Assembly (NCBI GenBank): GCA_947473475.1
Contig: CANJBZ010000004.1
Coordinates: forward strand, 95,409-159,408
Direction: 5' to 3'
Length of the DNA: 64,000 nucleotides
Origin: Alphaproteobacteria bacterium
GTDB lineage: Bacteria > Pseudomonadota > Alphaproteobacteria > Micropepsales > Micropepsaceae
In this document: in pieces, positions 1 through 8,155 of the stretch
Layout of the letters: each line of letters starts with the position of its first letter
Numbering within the stretch: position 1 is the first letter of the stretch
The notes under the pieces: model-generated
What the model was told of the DNA's origin: nothing
Seen by the model: only the letters and a program-made list of their open reading frames with translations
Databases searched by the model: none
Translations under genes and position numbers: made by a program

Positions 1-29
1 AACGATTGGGGAACTTGGCCGTTCTGAGC

Positions 30-512
30 ATGGTTAATAGTCGAATCTGGAGCGTGCCGTCTCTTTCCGCACTTTTGCTGCTCGCGGGCTGCGACGAGCC
101 GGGCACCCCCGCGCCAATCCGCCCTTTTCGCACCGATACGCTCGAAGGCCCCGTCGCGGCCAAAGTCGAACGGGTGATCGACGGCGATACGATCCAGGTC
201 GAGGCGGCCATTTGGCTGGGCCAAACCATAAACGTCCGCGTCCGCATTGACGGCATCGACGCGGCAGAGCCCGAAGGTCCTTGCGCGGAAGAACGCAGGC
301 TTGCCGAGCTGGCCCGCGACTATCTGGTTCGCCGGCTGAACCACGGGCCCATCACACTGACGCATGTGGGCTATGACAAATATGGAGGCCGTGTTCGGGC
401 CACGGTGGCCGACTCCAAGGGCAATGTCGGCGCAGATCTGATCGCTGCCGGACTGGCCCGGCCGTATCACGGCGAACGGCGCGGGCCATGGTGCCCGAAA
501 GGCGCGAGCTGA
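30..512 (+). CDS. Thermonuclease-family (SNase-like) lipoprotein
   Basis: This 160-residue protein has a staphylococcal nuclease-like fold, expected to hydrolyse phosphodiester bonds outside the cytoplasm. The N-terminus is a lipoprotein signal: a hydrophobic stretch ends in LLLAGC, with the lipid-bearing Cys at about residue 21. The SNase signature follows: VIDGDTIQV, then VRIDGIDAAEPEG, then DKYGGRVRATV near residue 120, which carry the usual Asp, Glu and Arg active-site positions. An in-frame ATG lies 24 bases upstream, but the ATG at 30 puts the signal peptide right at the N-terminus, so I prefer it. Repeat copy A1 follows immediately. DNA/RNA specificity cannot be read from the sequence. 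Confidence 0.8.
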   Translation: MVNSRIWSVPSLSALLLLAGCDEPGTPAPIRPFRTDTLEGPVAAKVERVIDGDTIQVEAAIWLGQTINVRVRIDGIDAAEPEGPCAEERRLAELARDYLVRRLNHGPITLTHVGYDKYGGRVRATVADSKGNVGADLIAAGLARPYHGERRGPWCPKGAS

Positions 513-517
513 TTTAT

Positions 518-619
518 AGCGCAATCCGACGAAGTGGACGCCGGTTCGTCGTTAGATTGCGCGCCAAACTAAGGAATCTAGAGCATGACCCGATTCATTT
601 TGATCGGATCACGCTCTAG
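518..619 (-). repeat. Dispersed 102-bp double-hairpin repeat, copy A1
   Basis: This is the first of two nearly identical 102-bp copies; the other is at 31131-31232. The outer part is a hairpin with arms GCGCAATC and GATTGCGC, extended by CGACGAA/TTCGTCG with a 3-nt bulge. The second part is a 17-bp inverted repeat that begins and ends in CTAGAGC/GCTCTAG. It lies between convergent genes, and its last bases contain the stop codon of the minus-strand PCu(A)C gene. Read on the minus strand, the two arm differences from copy A2 become G-U wobbles, which suggests that the minus-strand RNA is the structured form. Confidence 0.85.
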
Positions 620-1248
620 CGTTGCGTCACGCCTGCCGTGGTGTCGCCGCGGCGGGCCGTGGATGCGGCCGTATAGGCGTTTGCCCCCGTGCCCAGAACT
701 TTGACCGGGGTACTGGATGTGCCGGCTTTGTCGAATTTGAGCGTGATCAGGAAGCTATCGCCTTCCTTCAACGGCGCTTTCAGTCCAACCAGATTAAACG
801 AACGGCCACCCGGCGCGAAGTTCAGCGTGCCGCCGGCTGGAACGTCGATGGGTTGAAGGGCGGCGGAACGGCCCATTTCGTCCTTGACCTCGACCTTGTC
901 CGCCATGCGGACTTCAATTCCGGTCAGACGGTCCGGCTCTTTGACGCTGACAATGTGGAAATAAACCGACGCGGTGGTGGCGTTTCCGCTGGCGCGCGCC
1001 CAAGCCTCGGTGACGTCGATATTGGTTTTGGCGGCCAGCGCCGCCGCACGGGCTCGCGCCGCAGTGTCGCCACCTCCGGCGGGAGCGGCGGGGGCAGCCG
1101 GGGCCGCCGGGGCTGCGCCTTGTGCCGGAGCGGGCAATGCGCCCTGCGCCAACGCATAGCTTGCCGCGAACACCAGAGCGGGCAGCGTCAAACCCAGGAG
1201 AGGCAGCAAACGGAGCCGATTCAAAGGGGTTAAATCGGTCTTGGGCAT
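616..1248 (-). CDS. PCu(A)C/DUF461-like periplasmic protein with a degenerate metal site
   Basis: This 210-residue secreted protein matches the PCu(A)C copper-chaperone fold (DUF461), whose members deliver Cu(I) to cytochrome oxidase. A signal peptide ending near ASYALAQ is followed by an Ala/Pro-rich linker (residues 36-60). The domain then carries AWARASGN, a D-R-L motif, PAGGTLNFAPGG and LKAPLKEGDSF. The canonical ligands are not where expected: VEVKDEM stands in for the usual VELHxM, and SFNLVGL for HLMLxGL. Copper binding is therefore doubtful although the fold is recognisable. The gene overlaps repeat A1 at its stop codon and is convergent with the nuclease gene. Confidence 0.75.
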   Translation of the reverse strand: MPKTDLTPLNRLRLLPLLGLTLPALVFAASYALAQGALPAPAQGAAPAAPAAPAAPAGGGDTAARARAAALAAKTNIDVTEAWARASGNATTASVYFHIVSVKEPDRLTGIEVRMADKVEVKDEMGRSAALQPIDVPAGGTLNFAPGGRSFNLVGLKAPLKEGDSFLITLKFDKAGTSSTPVKVLGTGANAYTAASTARRGDTTAGVTQR

Positions 1249-1399
1249 GGCATCCTCCCTGTGAGCGCCTTAACACTCTAGCGTGCGATCAGCGCTTTGG
1301 TTGCATGAGCAATTGAGGCATTCCTGGGACTGCTCCCTGGAAAATCACTGGACCCTTATAGTCCAGGCGCCGTTTGGGCTTAAGGAGAAGATTGCGGGC

Positions 1400-1591
1400 A
1401 TGACGGGTAAATTTCTCGTGGGGGTGGCCGTCGTCGTCGTGGCGCTGATCCTCGTGGCAGGACTCTACACCCTTTGGGTCGGAGGCGAGACGTCGCGCAA
1501 TTGGTCCAACCGGCTGATGCGCATCCGTGTTCTGGCGCAGTTTGTCGCCATCATTATCATCATGGCCGTGCTGTATTTTTCCGGCCATTAG
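1400..1591 (+). CDS. HIG1 domain-containing small membrane protein
   Basis: This 63-residue protein has two transmembrane segments (about residues 4-26 and 45-61). They are joined by a short loop containing R-x-W-S-N-R-L-M-R-x-R-x-x-x-Q, the signature of the HIG1 family. Family members are small inner-membrane proteins linked to respiratory supercomplexes and cytochrome oxidase in alphaproteobacteria and mitochondria. The ATG at 1400 follows an AAGGAG at 1382-1387, which is somewhat far. The in-frame extension upstream has no family similarity, so I place the start here. The gene lies just before leuC on the same strand, with no functional link visible. Confidence 0.8.
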   Translation: MTGKFLVGVAVVVVALILVAGLYTLWVGGETSRNWSNRLMRIRVLAQFVAIIIIMAVLYFSGH

Positions 1592-1674
1592 AAGGGCGGA
1601 GAGCGGAAGGGGCTTGAGCCCAGGCCGCTTTCCATGTTCATACCGCCCATTCTGCATCTTTTCAGGAAAAAGCC

Positions 1675-3102
1675 ATGAGCAGCGGCGCGCCAAGGACTCT
1701 GTACGACAAACTCTGGGACAGCCATCTGGTGCATGAAGCACCGGGCGAGTCGAGCGTGATCTATATCGACCGCCACCTTGTGCACGAAGTCACCAGCGCC
1801 CAGGCCTTCGAGGGTTTGCGCGAAACCGGACGCAAAGCCCGTCGCCCAGAACTGGCGCTAGCGGTCGCCGACCACAACGTGCCGACCAAGGACCGCAACA
1901 AGGGCATTACCGACCCGGAATCGGCCAACAGCATCGCGACGCTGGAAAGCAACGCGCGGCAATTCGGGATCGAATATTTCGGCATGAACGATATCCGCCA
2001 GGGCATCGTTCACATCATCGGACCCGAGCAGGGCTGGACCTTGCCGGGCCTGACCATCGTCTGCGGCGACTCGCATACGGCCACGCACGGCGCGTTCGGC
2101 TCGCTCGCCTTCGGCATCGGCACCTCGGAAGTCGAGCACGTGCTGGCGACGCAGACCTTGCCGGCGACGCGTTCCAAGAACATGCGGATCAGCGTCAACG
2201 GCAAGCTGCCCATCGGGGTGACGGCGAAGGACATCATCCTTGCGATCATCGGCAAAATCGGTACGGCCGGCGGTACGGGCTATGTCATCGAATATGCGGG
2301 CGACGCGATACGTTCGCTGTCGATGGAAGGCCGCATGACCGTCTGCAACATGTCGATCGAAGGCGGCGCCCGCGCCGGCTTGATCGCCGCGGACGAGACC
2401 ACCTTCGAATATGTCAAAGGCCGCGCGCGCGCTCCGAAAGCCGGTGCGTGGGAAATGGCCGTGAATTATTGGCGCACGCTGAAATCGGATGAGGGCGCGA
2501 AGTTCGACACCGAAATCAATATCGACGCGAGCGAGATCGTTCCGATGGTGACCTGGGGTACAAGCCCGGAGCAATCGCTGCCCATCACCGGCCGCGTGCC
2601 CGATCCGGCCGCCGAAAGCGATGCCGGCAAACGCGAAGGCATGTTGCGCGCGCTGGCCTATATGGATTTGAAGCCCGGCACGCCGCTGCGCGAAGTCAAA
2701 ATCGACCGCGCCTTCATCGGTTCGTGCACCAATGGCCGCATCGAGGATCTGCGCGAAGCCGCAAAGATCGTGCAGCACGAGCTTGCGCAAGGACGCCGCG
2801 TGGCCGCGCATGTCGGCGCCATGGTGGTCCCCGGCTCTGGCCTGGTGAAAGAACAGGCGGAGCAGGAAGGTCTGGATGAAATCTTCCTGAAGGCCGGATT
2901 TGAATGGCGCGAAGCGGGATGCTCCATGTGCCTTGCTATGAACGCCGACCGTCTGGAGCCCGGCGAACGCTGCGCCTCGACCTCGAACCGCAACTTCGAG
3001 GGCCGTCAGGGCCGCGGCGGCCGCACCCATCTGATGAGCCCCGCCATGGCCGCCGCCGCCGCCATCGCCGGCCACCTCACCGACGTCCGGGATTTTCAGT
3101 AA
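1675..3102 (+). CDS. leuC: 3-isopropylmalate dehydratase large subunit
   Basis: LeuC (475 residues, full length) is the large subunit of isopropylmalate isomerase. Together with LeuD it converts 2-isopropylmalate to 3-isopropylmalate in leucine biosynthesis. The aconitase-family 4Fe-4S ligands are present: [12 protein letters not shown] supplies the first Cys and CSMCLAMN the other two. The N-terminal signature [12 protein letters not shown] is intact, as is [13 protein letters not shown]. The start is well placed after AGGAAAAAGCC. leuD does not follow; a vapBC module sits directly downstream, so the small subunit must be encoded elsewhere. Confidence 0.97.
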   Translation: MSSGAPRTLYDKLWDSHLVHEAPGESSVIYIDRHLVHEVTSAQAFEGLRETGRKARRPELALAVADHNVPTKDRNKGITDPESANSIATLESNARQFGIEYFGMNDIRQGIVHIIGPEQGWTLPGLTIVCGDSHTATHGAFGSLAFGIGTSEVEHVLATQTLPATRSKNMRISVNGKLPIGVTAKDIILAIIGKIGTAGGTGYVIEYAGDAIRSLSMEGRMTVCNMSIEGGARAGLIAADETTFEYVKGRARAPKAGAWEMAVNYWRTLKSDEGAKFDTEINIDASEIVPMVTWGTSPEQSLPITGRVPDPAAESDAGKREGMLRALAYMDLKPGTPLREVKIDRAFIGSCTNGRIEDLREAAKIVQHELAQGRRVAAHVGAMVVPGSGLVKEQAEQEGLDEIFLKAGFEWREAGCSMCLAMNADRLEPGERCASTSNRNFEGRQGRGGRTHLMSPAMAAAAAIAGHLTDVRDFQ

Positions 3103-3123
3103 AACCTAGCCCGCTTGGGCGAT

Positions 3124-3160
3124 CTACCTTCCTGTGGTAGAAGTCTACCAAGGAAGGTAG
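3124..3160. promoter_or_regulatory. Nested palindromic operator of the first vapBC module
   Basis: Two nested inverted repeats end two bases before the vapB start codon. The outer arms are CTACCTTCCT (3124-3133) and AGGAAGGTAG (3151-3160), a perfect 10-bp match. The inner arms are TGGTAG and CTACCA around AAGT (3135-3150). Such palindromes are typical binding sites for the antitoxin or toxin-antitoxin complex in VapBC autorepression. The AAGGAAGG part also serves as the ribosome binding site, so binding would mask translation initiation as well. Confidence 0.7.
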
Positions 3161-3162
3161 AA

Positions 3163-3438
3163 ATGGGCCTGAACATCAAAAAGCCGTCCACCGAGGCGGC
3201 TATTCGTGAGTTGGCAGCCCTTACTGGGCAAAGCCTGACCGACGCGGTCGAATCCGCCGTGCTGCAGAAGCTGAATCAGCTCATTTCGGCTAAGCGTCCA
3301 AAAACATTCGAGGAGCACCTTGCAGCTCTTCATGAGCTGCAAGGAAGGTTGCAAGCTCAAAAACTTGATCCGAATGACAAGCGCACTGGGCAAGAGCTTC
3401 TTGATGAGCTCTACGACGACTATGGGCTCCCCAAGTGA
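3163..3438 (+). CDS. vapB: VapB-type antitoxin (Rv0623/PSK-type)
   Basis: This 91-residue protein begins GLNIKKPSTEAAIRELAALTG and continues SLTDAVESAVLQKL. That is the N-terminal ribbon-helix-helix-like region of the PSK/Rv0623 antitoxin family, which binds operator DNA and neutralises a PIN-domain toxin through its C-terminus. The C-terminal part (residues 45-91) is charged and probably flexible, as expected for a toxin-wrapping tail. The start at 3163 directly follows the palindromic operator/RBS. Its stop codon overlaps the toxin start (TGATG), so the pair is translationally coupled. Confidence 0.85.
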   Translation: MGLNIKKPSTEAAIRELAALTGQSLTDAVESAVLQKLNQLISAKRPKTFEEHLAALHELQGRLQAQKLDPNDKRTGQELLDELYDDYGLPK

Positions 3439-3821
3439 TGGTTCTCGATGCCTCGGTCGTAGTGGCCATGCTGGCGAAAGAACCCGGTTACGAATTGCTG
3501 CTCAGGCGTGTGGTTGAACAAGACGATATTCGCATTTCGCCGATGTCGTACGTCGAAACCGTCATGGCCTTGGCGAGAAGCTTTGCGGATCCGACCTCAC
3601 TTCTTGAAGACTTCATTGAACAACATGCGGTAAGCGTGGAGAACACCGACGTCGCGCAGGCGCAATGGGCGGTGAAGGCATTCCTGCGTTTCGGCAAAGG
3701 AAGACACGCGGCCCGGCTCAACCTAGGTGACTGCTTTTCATATGCAGCCGCCAAGTCGCTCGATGCGCCACTCCTCTATATCGGGGACGATTTCGTAAAG
3801 ACGGATGTCCGTCAGGCTTAA
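3438..3821 (+). CDS. vapC: VapC-type PIN-domain ribonuclease toxin
   Basis: This PIN-domain toxin of 127 residues is expected to cleave RNA, often tRNA, in a metal-dependent way. The acidic residues of the fold are visible: Asp at residue 4 (MVLDASVVVAML), Glu in SYVETVMAL, Asp in LNLGDCFSYAAAK and Asp in YIGDDFVKTD. The ATG at 3438 overlaps the antitoxin stop; a GTG three bases upstream is an alternative start. The 3' end overlaps the convergent priA stop by 4 bases. The toxin appears full length with all acidic positions kept, so it is probably functional. Confidence 0.88.
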   Translation: MVLDASVVVAMLAKEPGYELLLRRVVEQDDIRISPMSYVETVMALARSFADPTSLLEDFIEQHAVSVENTDVAQAQWAVKAFLRFGKGRHAARLNLGDCFSYAAAKSLDAPLLYIGDDFVKTDVRQA

Positions 3822-6070
3822 AAAAAGCTGATCGGGTCGATGTCGATGGCTAGGCGGACGGAGGACGGGATTTTTGCGTCTGCCAGCCAGGTGCGCACGT
3901 AGGATTGGATGTCGACTGTTTTTTCCGCCTGCACCAACAACCGTTCGCGCGTGCGGCCACGCAGCATCTGATAGAACGCCGGCGCCGGACCCCACACAGC
4001 GACCCCGCGTGCTTTGGGCGCCAGGATCGCCAACTCCCGTCCCACCGCGCGCACACGGTCTGCGTCCGTGCCCGACAAGATCAACGATGCCAACCGCCCG
4101 AAGGGGGGAATGCCGCTGCGTTCGCGCTGGCGGATTTCTTCTTCCAGAAAATCGTCGCGCGCATTGCTGGCGAGCGCCTGCATGACAGGGTCTTCCGGGT
4201 TGCGCGTTTGAATCAGCACAAGGCCGGGCTTTTCGGCGCGGCCCGCACGGCCCGACACCTGATGCAGCAATTGAAAGCTCCGCTCGCCCGCGCGCGGATC
4301 GCCCGCGCCGCCACCCAGATCGGCATCGACGATTCCGGCAAGCGTCAGCCGGGGGAAATGGTGCCCCTTGGCAACAATCTGTGTACCGATTATCACGTCG
4401 ATTTCGCCCGCCGCGAATGCACGGATGACCGCTTGCGTTTGCGCCGGCCCGAGCAGCGTATCGCTGGACGCTATTGCCACGCGCGCGTCCGGAAACGCGG
4501 CGCGGAATTCTTCCTCCACACGCTCCACACCCGGCCCGCAGGCGATATAGGAATGCATCGCGGCGCATTGCGGACATTTTTCCGGCACCGGAGTTTCGTA
4601 TCCGCAATGATGGCACACCAGCCGTTTGCGGTAGCGATGCTCCACCATCCAGGCGGAGCAATTGCGGCACGTCTCCTTGCGTCCGCACTGCGTACACAGG
4701 GTCAGCGGCGCGTAACCGCGGCGATTGAGAAACAGCAGTGCCTGTTCGCCGGCCTGCAACGTGGTCTCCAAGGCGCTGCGCAACGCTGGCGACAAGAACT
4801 GCCCCGGCTCGCCATGTTCGCTGCGCATATCGACCAGCCGCACTTGCGGCATTTCCGCGACGCCATAACGGCGCGCCAGCTTCAGCCAGTCATAGCGGCC
4901 ACTCTTTGCGTTGACATAGGTTTCCAGCGATGGCGTTGCGGAGGCCAGAACGATGGGACAATTTTCCAGCCGCGCCCGCACCACCGCCATATCGCGGGCG
5001 TGATAGATGACCCCTTCTTCCTGCTTGTAGGCGTGCTCGTGCTCTTCATCGACGATGATCAGCCCGAGCTTCGCGAACGGCAGAAACAGCGCCGAGCGCG
5101 CCCCGACGACAACACGCGCTTCGCCGCTCATCACCGCGCGATAGCTGCGCTTGCGCTCGCGCATGGATAGATCGGAGTGCCATTCGACGGGGCGGCAGCC
5201 GAACCGCGCCGCAAAGCGATCGAGGAATTGCACCGTCAGCGCAATTTCGGGGAGCAGGATCAGCGCCTGCCTGCCTTCGGCCAATGCTTCCGCGGCGGCT
5301 TCGAAATAGGCTTCCGTTTTCCCCGAGCCCGTCACGCCATCCAGTAGCGCCACGGAGAATTCCCGCTTCTTCACGGCATCGCGCAAATGCTCGGCGGCGC
5401 GCAACTGGTCCGGGCTGAGCTTCACCGCATCGAAGGCGTAATCGGGTTCGGGACAGGGGGCGAATTCCGGCAGCATCGTCCATCGCAGCGCGCCCGCGTC
5501 GACCAGCGCCCGCACCACGCTTGGGGTGACTCCCGATTCCCGCGCGGCGTCCGACGGCAACCGCGCCAAACCGTCGGCCATCAGCTTCAGCACCCGTTCG
5601 CGCGTGGGCGTCACCCGCTCCGGCGCGGCATCGCCGATCATCAGTGCCCGGCGGCCCAGTTCCGGTTCAAACGCCGCCGGCACGCGCAAAGCCTGGGCCA
5701 GAACGGCGCCTGGTGAGGAGATCGTGTAACGCGCAACCCAATCGATGAAGTCGCACAGGGGCGCGGGCAGCCGAAAATCGGCAAGCGGCTCGGCCTGTTT
5801 CAGCTTTTCCGCGGGAATCGAGGCATCCGCCTTGCCCCAGACAACGCCGGTCACCTGGCGTGGCCCCAACGGCGCGCGAACCAGCATCCCGCGTTTGGGC
5901 GCCACGCCTTCGGGCAGGGCGTAGTCATAGGCCTGCGGCAAGGGCAGCGGCAGCAACACGGCCGCCCGCGGCGGGGACTCGGACGCCGGGAGTGATGTTG
6001 CTTCAAGCGGCACGCCGATTGCCTTCATGCAGAGAAGAGGTTTACGGGTTAGTTTCGCGCGCGGAGACAT
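3818..6070 (-). CDS. priA: Primosomal protein N' (replication restart helicase)
   Basis: PriA (750 residues) is the superfamily 2 DNA helicase that recognises stalled or repaired forks and reloads the replisome. The Walker A motif is GVTGSGKTE and the Walker B motif is IIVDEEHEHAY. A zinc-binding insert has paired Cys residues (CTQCGRKETCRNC, then CHHCGYE, then CPQC). Late helicase motifs include GTQIVAKGHHFP and QVSGRAGR. The N-terminal 3'-end-binding domain (VLLPLPLPQAYDYALPEG) starts near residue 38. The exact start is uncertain because of a roughly 35-residue leader. It is divergent from xerC with 47 bases between them. Confidence 0.96.
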   Translation of the reverse strand: MSPRAKLTRKPLLCMKAIGVPLEATSLPASESPPRAAVLLPLPLPQAYDYALPEGVAPKRGMLVRAPLGPRQVTGVVWGKADASIPAEKLKQAEPLADFRLPAPLCDFIDWVARYTISSPGAVLAQALRVPAAFEPELGRRALMIGDAAPERVTPTRERVLKLMADGLARLPSDAARESGVTPSVVRALVDAGALRWTMLPEFAPCPEPDYAFDAVKLSPDQLRAAEHLRDAVKKREFSVALLDGVTGSGKTEAYFEAAAEALAEGRQALILLPEIALTVQFLDRFAARFGCRPVEWHSDLSMRERKRSYRAVMSGEARVVVGARSALFLPFAKLGLIIVDEEHEHAYKQEEGVIYHARDMAVVRARLENCPIVLASATPSLETYVNAKSGRYDWLKLARRYGVAEMPQVRLVDMRSEHGEPGQFLSPALRSALETTLQAGEQALLFLNRRGYAPLTLCTQCGRKETCRNCSAWMVEHRYRKRLVCHHCGYETPVPEKCPQCAAMHSYIACGPGVERVEEEFRAAFPDARVAIASSDTLLGPAQTQAVIRAFAAGEIDVIIGTQIVAKGHHFPRLTLAGIVDADLGGGAGDPRAGERSFQLLHQVSGRAGRAEKPGLVLIQTRNPEDPVMQALASNARDDFLEEEIRQRERSGIPPFGRLASLILSGTDADRVRAVGRELAILAPKARGVAVWGPAPAFYQMLRGRTRERLLVQAEKTVDIQSYVRTWLADAKIPSSVRLAIDIDPISFF

Positions 6071-6117
6071 GGCCGGGTGCGACCATGAGGCTTAGCGCCC
6101 GATCCCTGTAATGAGCA

Positions 6118-7032
6118 ATGACAGATAGTGTTTCGGACCTGACGCGGGAATGGCTGGCGCATTTGGCGCATGAACGCCGCGTCAGCCCGCACACGCTGCG
6201 CGCCTATGGCGATGACGTTTATCGCTTTCTGGGCTTTCTCACCTTTCACGTCGGCGGCACGATTTCGCTGCGTGTGCTGCGCGACCTTCGACCAGCCGAC
6301 ATTCGGGCGCATCTGACCGCCCGCCGCGCGGAGGGCCTCGGCGCGCGCGGCATTCAGCGGGCACTGGCGGCGGTGCGTTCCTTTTACCGCTATCTCGAAC
6401 GGGAAAACCTTGCCGACGGCGCGGCCTTGCGGGCGGTACACAGCCCCAAATTGCCGCGCACCTTGCCGCGGCCTCTCAGCGAAATCGATGCGGCCCGCGC
6501 CATCGTGGATGCCGGTGAAGATGACGAACCCTGGATCGCCGCCCGCAATGCGGCGCTGATTACGCTTCTGTACGGCACCGGCTTGCGTATCTCTGAAGCC
6601 CTAAGCCTGAAGCGGGGCGATGCACCGCTCGGGGAGACGCTGACGATCCTGGGCAAAGGCAGCAAGGAACGATCCGTGCCGGTAATTGCCGCCGTGCGCG
6701 AAGCCGTCGACACCTATGCGGGAATCTGCCCGTTTGCCGGCGAACGCAGCTCCCCGCTGTTCCTTTCCCGCCGCGGCAAACCGATGAGCCCGCGGGAGGC
6801 GCAAGCGCTGATGCAGCGTATGCGCGGCCGCCTGGGACTTTCGCCGACGGCGACACCGCACGCGCTGCGCCATTCCTTCGCCACGCATCTGCTCAAAAAC
6901 GGCGGCGATTTGCGTGCCGTCCAAGAGCTTCTCGGCCATGCGTCCCTGTCGACCACGCAAAAGTATACCGAGGTGGAAGGGGCGCATTTGCTCGCGGTCT
7001 ATGAGGCGGCCCATCCCCGCGGCGCGAAATGA
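6118..7032 (+). CDS. xerC: Tyrosine recombinase XerC
   Basis: XerC (304 residues) resolves chromosome dimers at dif together with XerD. The catalytic set is complete: Arg157 (TGLRISEAL), Lys in GKGSKERSVP near 180-183, His248 and Arg251 (HALRHSFATHLL), His274 (LLGHASLSTTQ) and Tyr283 (QKYTEV). The N-terminal SAM-like core-binding domain covers about residues 5-100. Neighbouring priA also acts in replication and fork repair. No attachment sites or cargo genes surround it, so it is the housekeeping recombinase and not a phage integrase. Its stop overlaps the next start by 4 bases (ATGA). Confidence 0.93.
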   Translation: MTDSVSDLTREWLAHLAHERRVSPHTLRAYGDDVYRFLGFLTFHVGGTISLRVLRDLRPADIRAHLTARRAEGLGARGIQRALAAVRSFYRYLERENLADGAALRAVHSPKLPRTLPRPLSEIDAARAIVDAGEDDEPWIAARNAALITLLYGTGLRISEALSLKRGDAPLGETLTILGKGSKERSVPVIAAVREAVDTYAGICPFAGERSSPLFLSRRGKPMSPREAQALMQRMRGRLGLSPTATPHALRHSFATHLLKNGGDLRAVQELLGHASLSTTQKYTEVEGAHLLAVYEAAHPRGAK

Positions 7033-8003
7033 GCGACGCCATGCGCCCTATCGATGCCGAAGCGGTTGCGGCTGCTCCGGCGATACGCAAATCCGATTCG
7101 GTGGGCTATCTGCTGGCGGCGACCGGGGCCATTTTGTTTTCCATCAAAGCCATCATCGTAAAGCTGGCTTACGGATTGTCGGTCGATCCCGAAACGCTGC
7201 TGGCACTGCGCATGGGATTCTCGCTGCCATTCTATCTGGGCATCGGTTTTCATGCGGTCGCGGGACGGCGGTACAAGCTGGCGGCACTGCCATCTGCGCG
7301 CGCAACCGTGCGCGCCATGCTCATCGGCGCGCTCGGCATGTGGGTGGCGAGCTACACCGATTTTCTGGGCCTGCAATACATAACGGCACAATTCGAGCGG
7401 CTGATATTGCTGACCTACCCGATGTTCGTCGTTATTTTCGGCGCGCTGTTTTTCCGGCAGCCGGTGACTAAGCGCGCCCTAATCGCGCTGGCTATCAGCT
7501 ATGCCGGGTTGACGCTGATTTTCGGTGAGAATTTCACACTGGAAGGCCACAACGTCGCTATCGGGGCAGGCTGGGTTCTGATCGCGGCGATCACCTTTGC
7601 GCTCTATCAATTGCTGGCGAAAACGGCGATCGATGACATGGGCCCGAAGATGTTTACCTGCATCGGCATGACGGGTGCTTCGATCGCCGCGTTTATCGAA
7701 TTTTTTCTGTCCGGGCATAGCGCCAGTCAGCTTCTCGTCACCGGACAGCTGTTGTTCTATTCCGTCCTGGTCGCGGTCGGAGCGACCGTGCTGCCGACGT
7801 TTTTCATGAGCGCCGCACTGCACCGCATCTCTGCGTCGGCCAATGCGACGATCGGCGTTCTCAGTCCCGTTTCGACGATCATTCTTGCCGCGATAATCCT
7901 GGGCGAACGCATGTCCGTCATGGAAGTGACGGGCACGCTGCTGGTGATCGGCGGCGTCGGCTGGTTCACATTTGCCGGACGAAGCAAATCCCTCGCCCGT
8001 TAG
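7029..8003 (+). CDS. DMT-superfamily (EamA) transporter
   Basis: This 324-residue integral membrane protein has about ten hydrophobic helices arranged as two EamA repeats, roughly residues 22-155 and 175-315. It belongs to the drug/metabolite transporter superfamily, whose members export or take up amino acids, nucleosides or other metabolites. The substrate cannot be inferred. Typical motifs are SVGYLLAATGAILFSIKAI in the first helix and ISASANATIGVLSPVSTII in the last pair. It overlaps xerC by 4 bases and is probably co-transcribed with it. A long inverted repeat (8024-8143) follows its stop. Confidence 0.85.
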   Translation: MSDAMRPIDAEAVAAAPAIRKSDSVGYLLAATGAILFSIKAIIVKLAYGLSVDPETLLALRMGFSLPFYLGIGFHAVAGRRYKLAALPSARATVRAMLIGALGMWVASYTDFLGLQYITAQFERLILLTYPMFVVIFGALFFRQPVTKRALIALAISYAGLTLIFGENFTLEGHNVAIGAGWVLIAAITFALYQLLAKTAIDDMGPKMFTCIGMTGASIAAFIEFFLSGHSASQLLVTGQLLFYSVLVAVGATVLPTFFMSAALHRISASANATIGVLSPVSTIILAAIILGERMSVMEVTGTLLVIGGVGWFTFAGRSKSLAR

Positions 8004-8023
8004 ATCTCCGGGCTAAAGAAGAA

Positions 8024-8143
8024 GGGGAACCACAAAGGACACGAAGGAGACACAAAGTTCACGAAGGAAGAATCGCGCGCTTTGCGCGCCAAAACGTCAA
8101 CTTGGTGTCCTTCGTGTCTCCTTCGTGATCTTTGTGGTTCCCC
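8024..8143. repeat. Long inverted repeat between convergent genes, copy B1
   Basis: A large imperfect inverted repeat has arms of about 34-40 bp (8024-8065 and 8101-8143). They start GGGGAACCACAAAG and contain repeats of the unit CACGAAGG/GACACGAAGG. An inner GCGCGC-TTT-GCGCGC hairpin sits near 8075-8089. The element fills the gap between the DMT transporter and the convergent MFS gene. It could terminate transcription from both sides. A related element is at 55402-55526. Confidence 0.85.
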
Positions 8144-8155
8144 TTTTTCCTGAAT

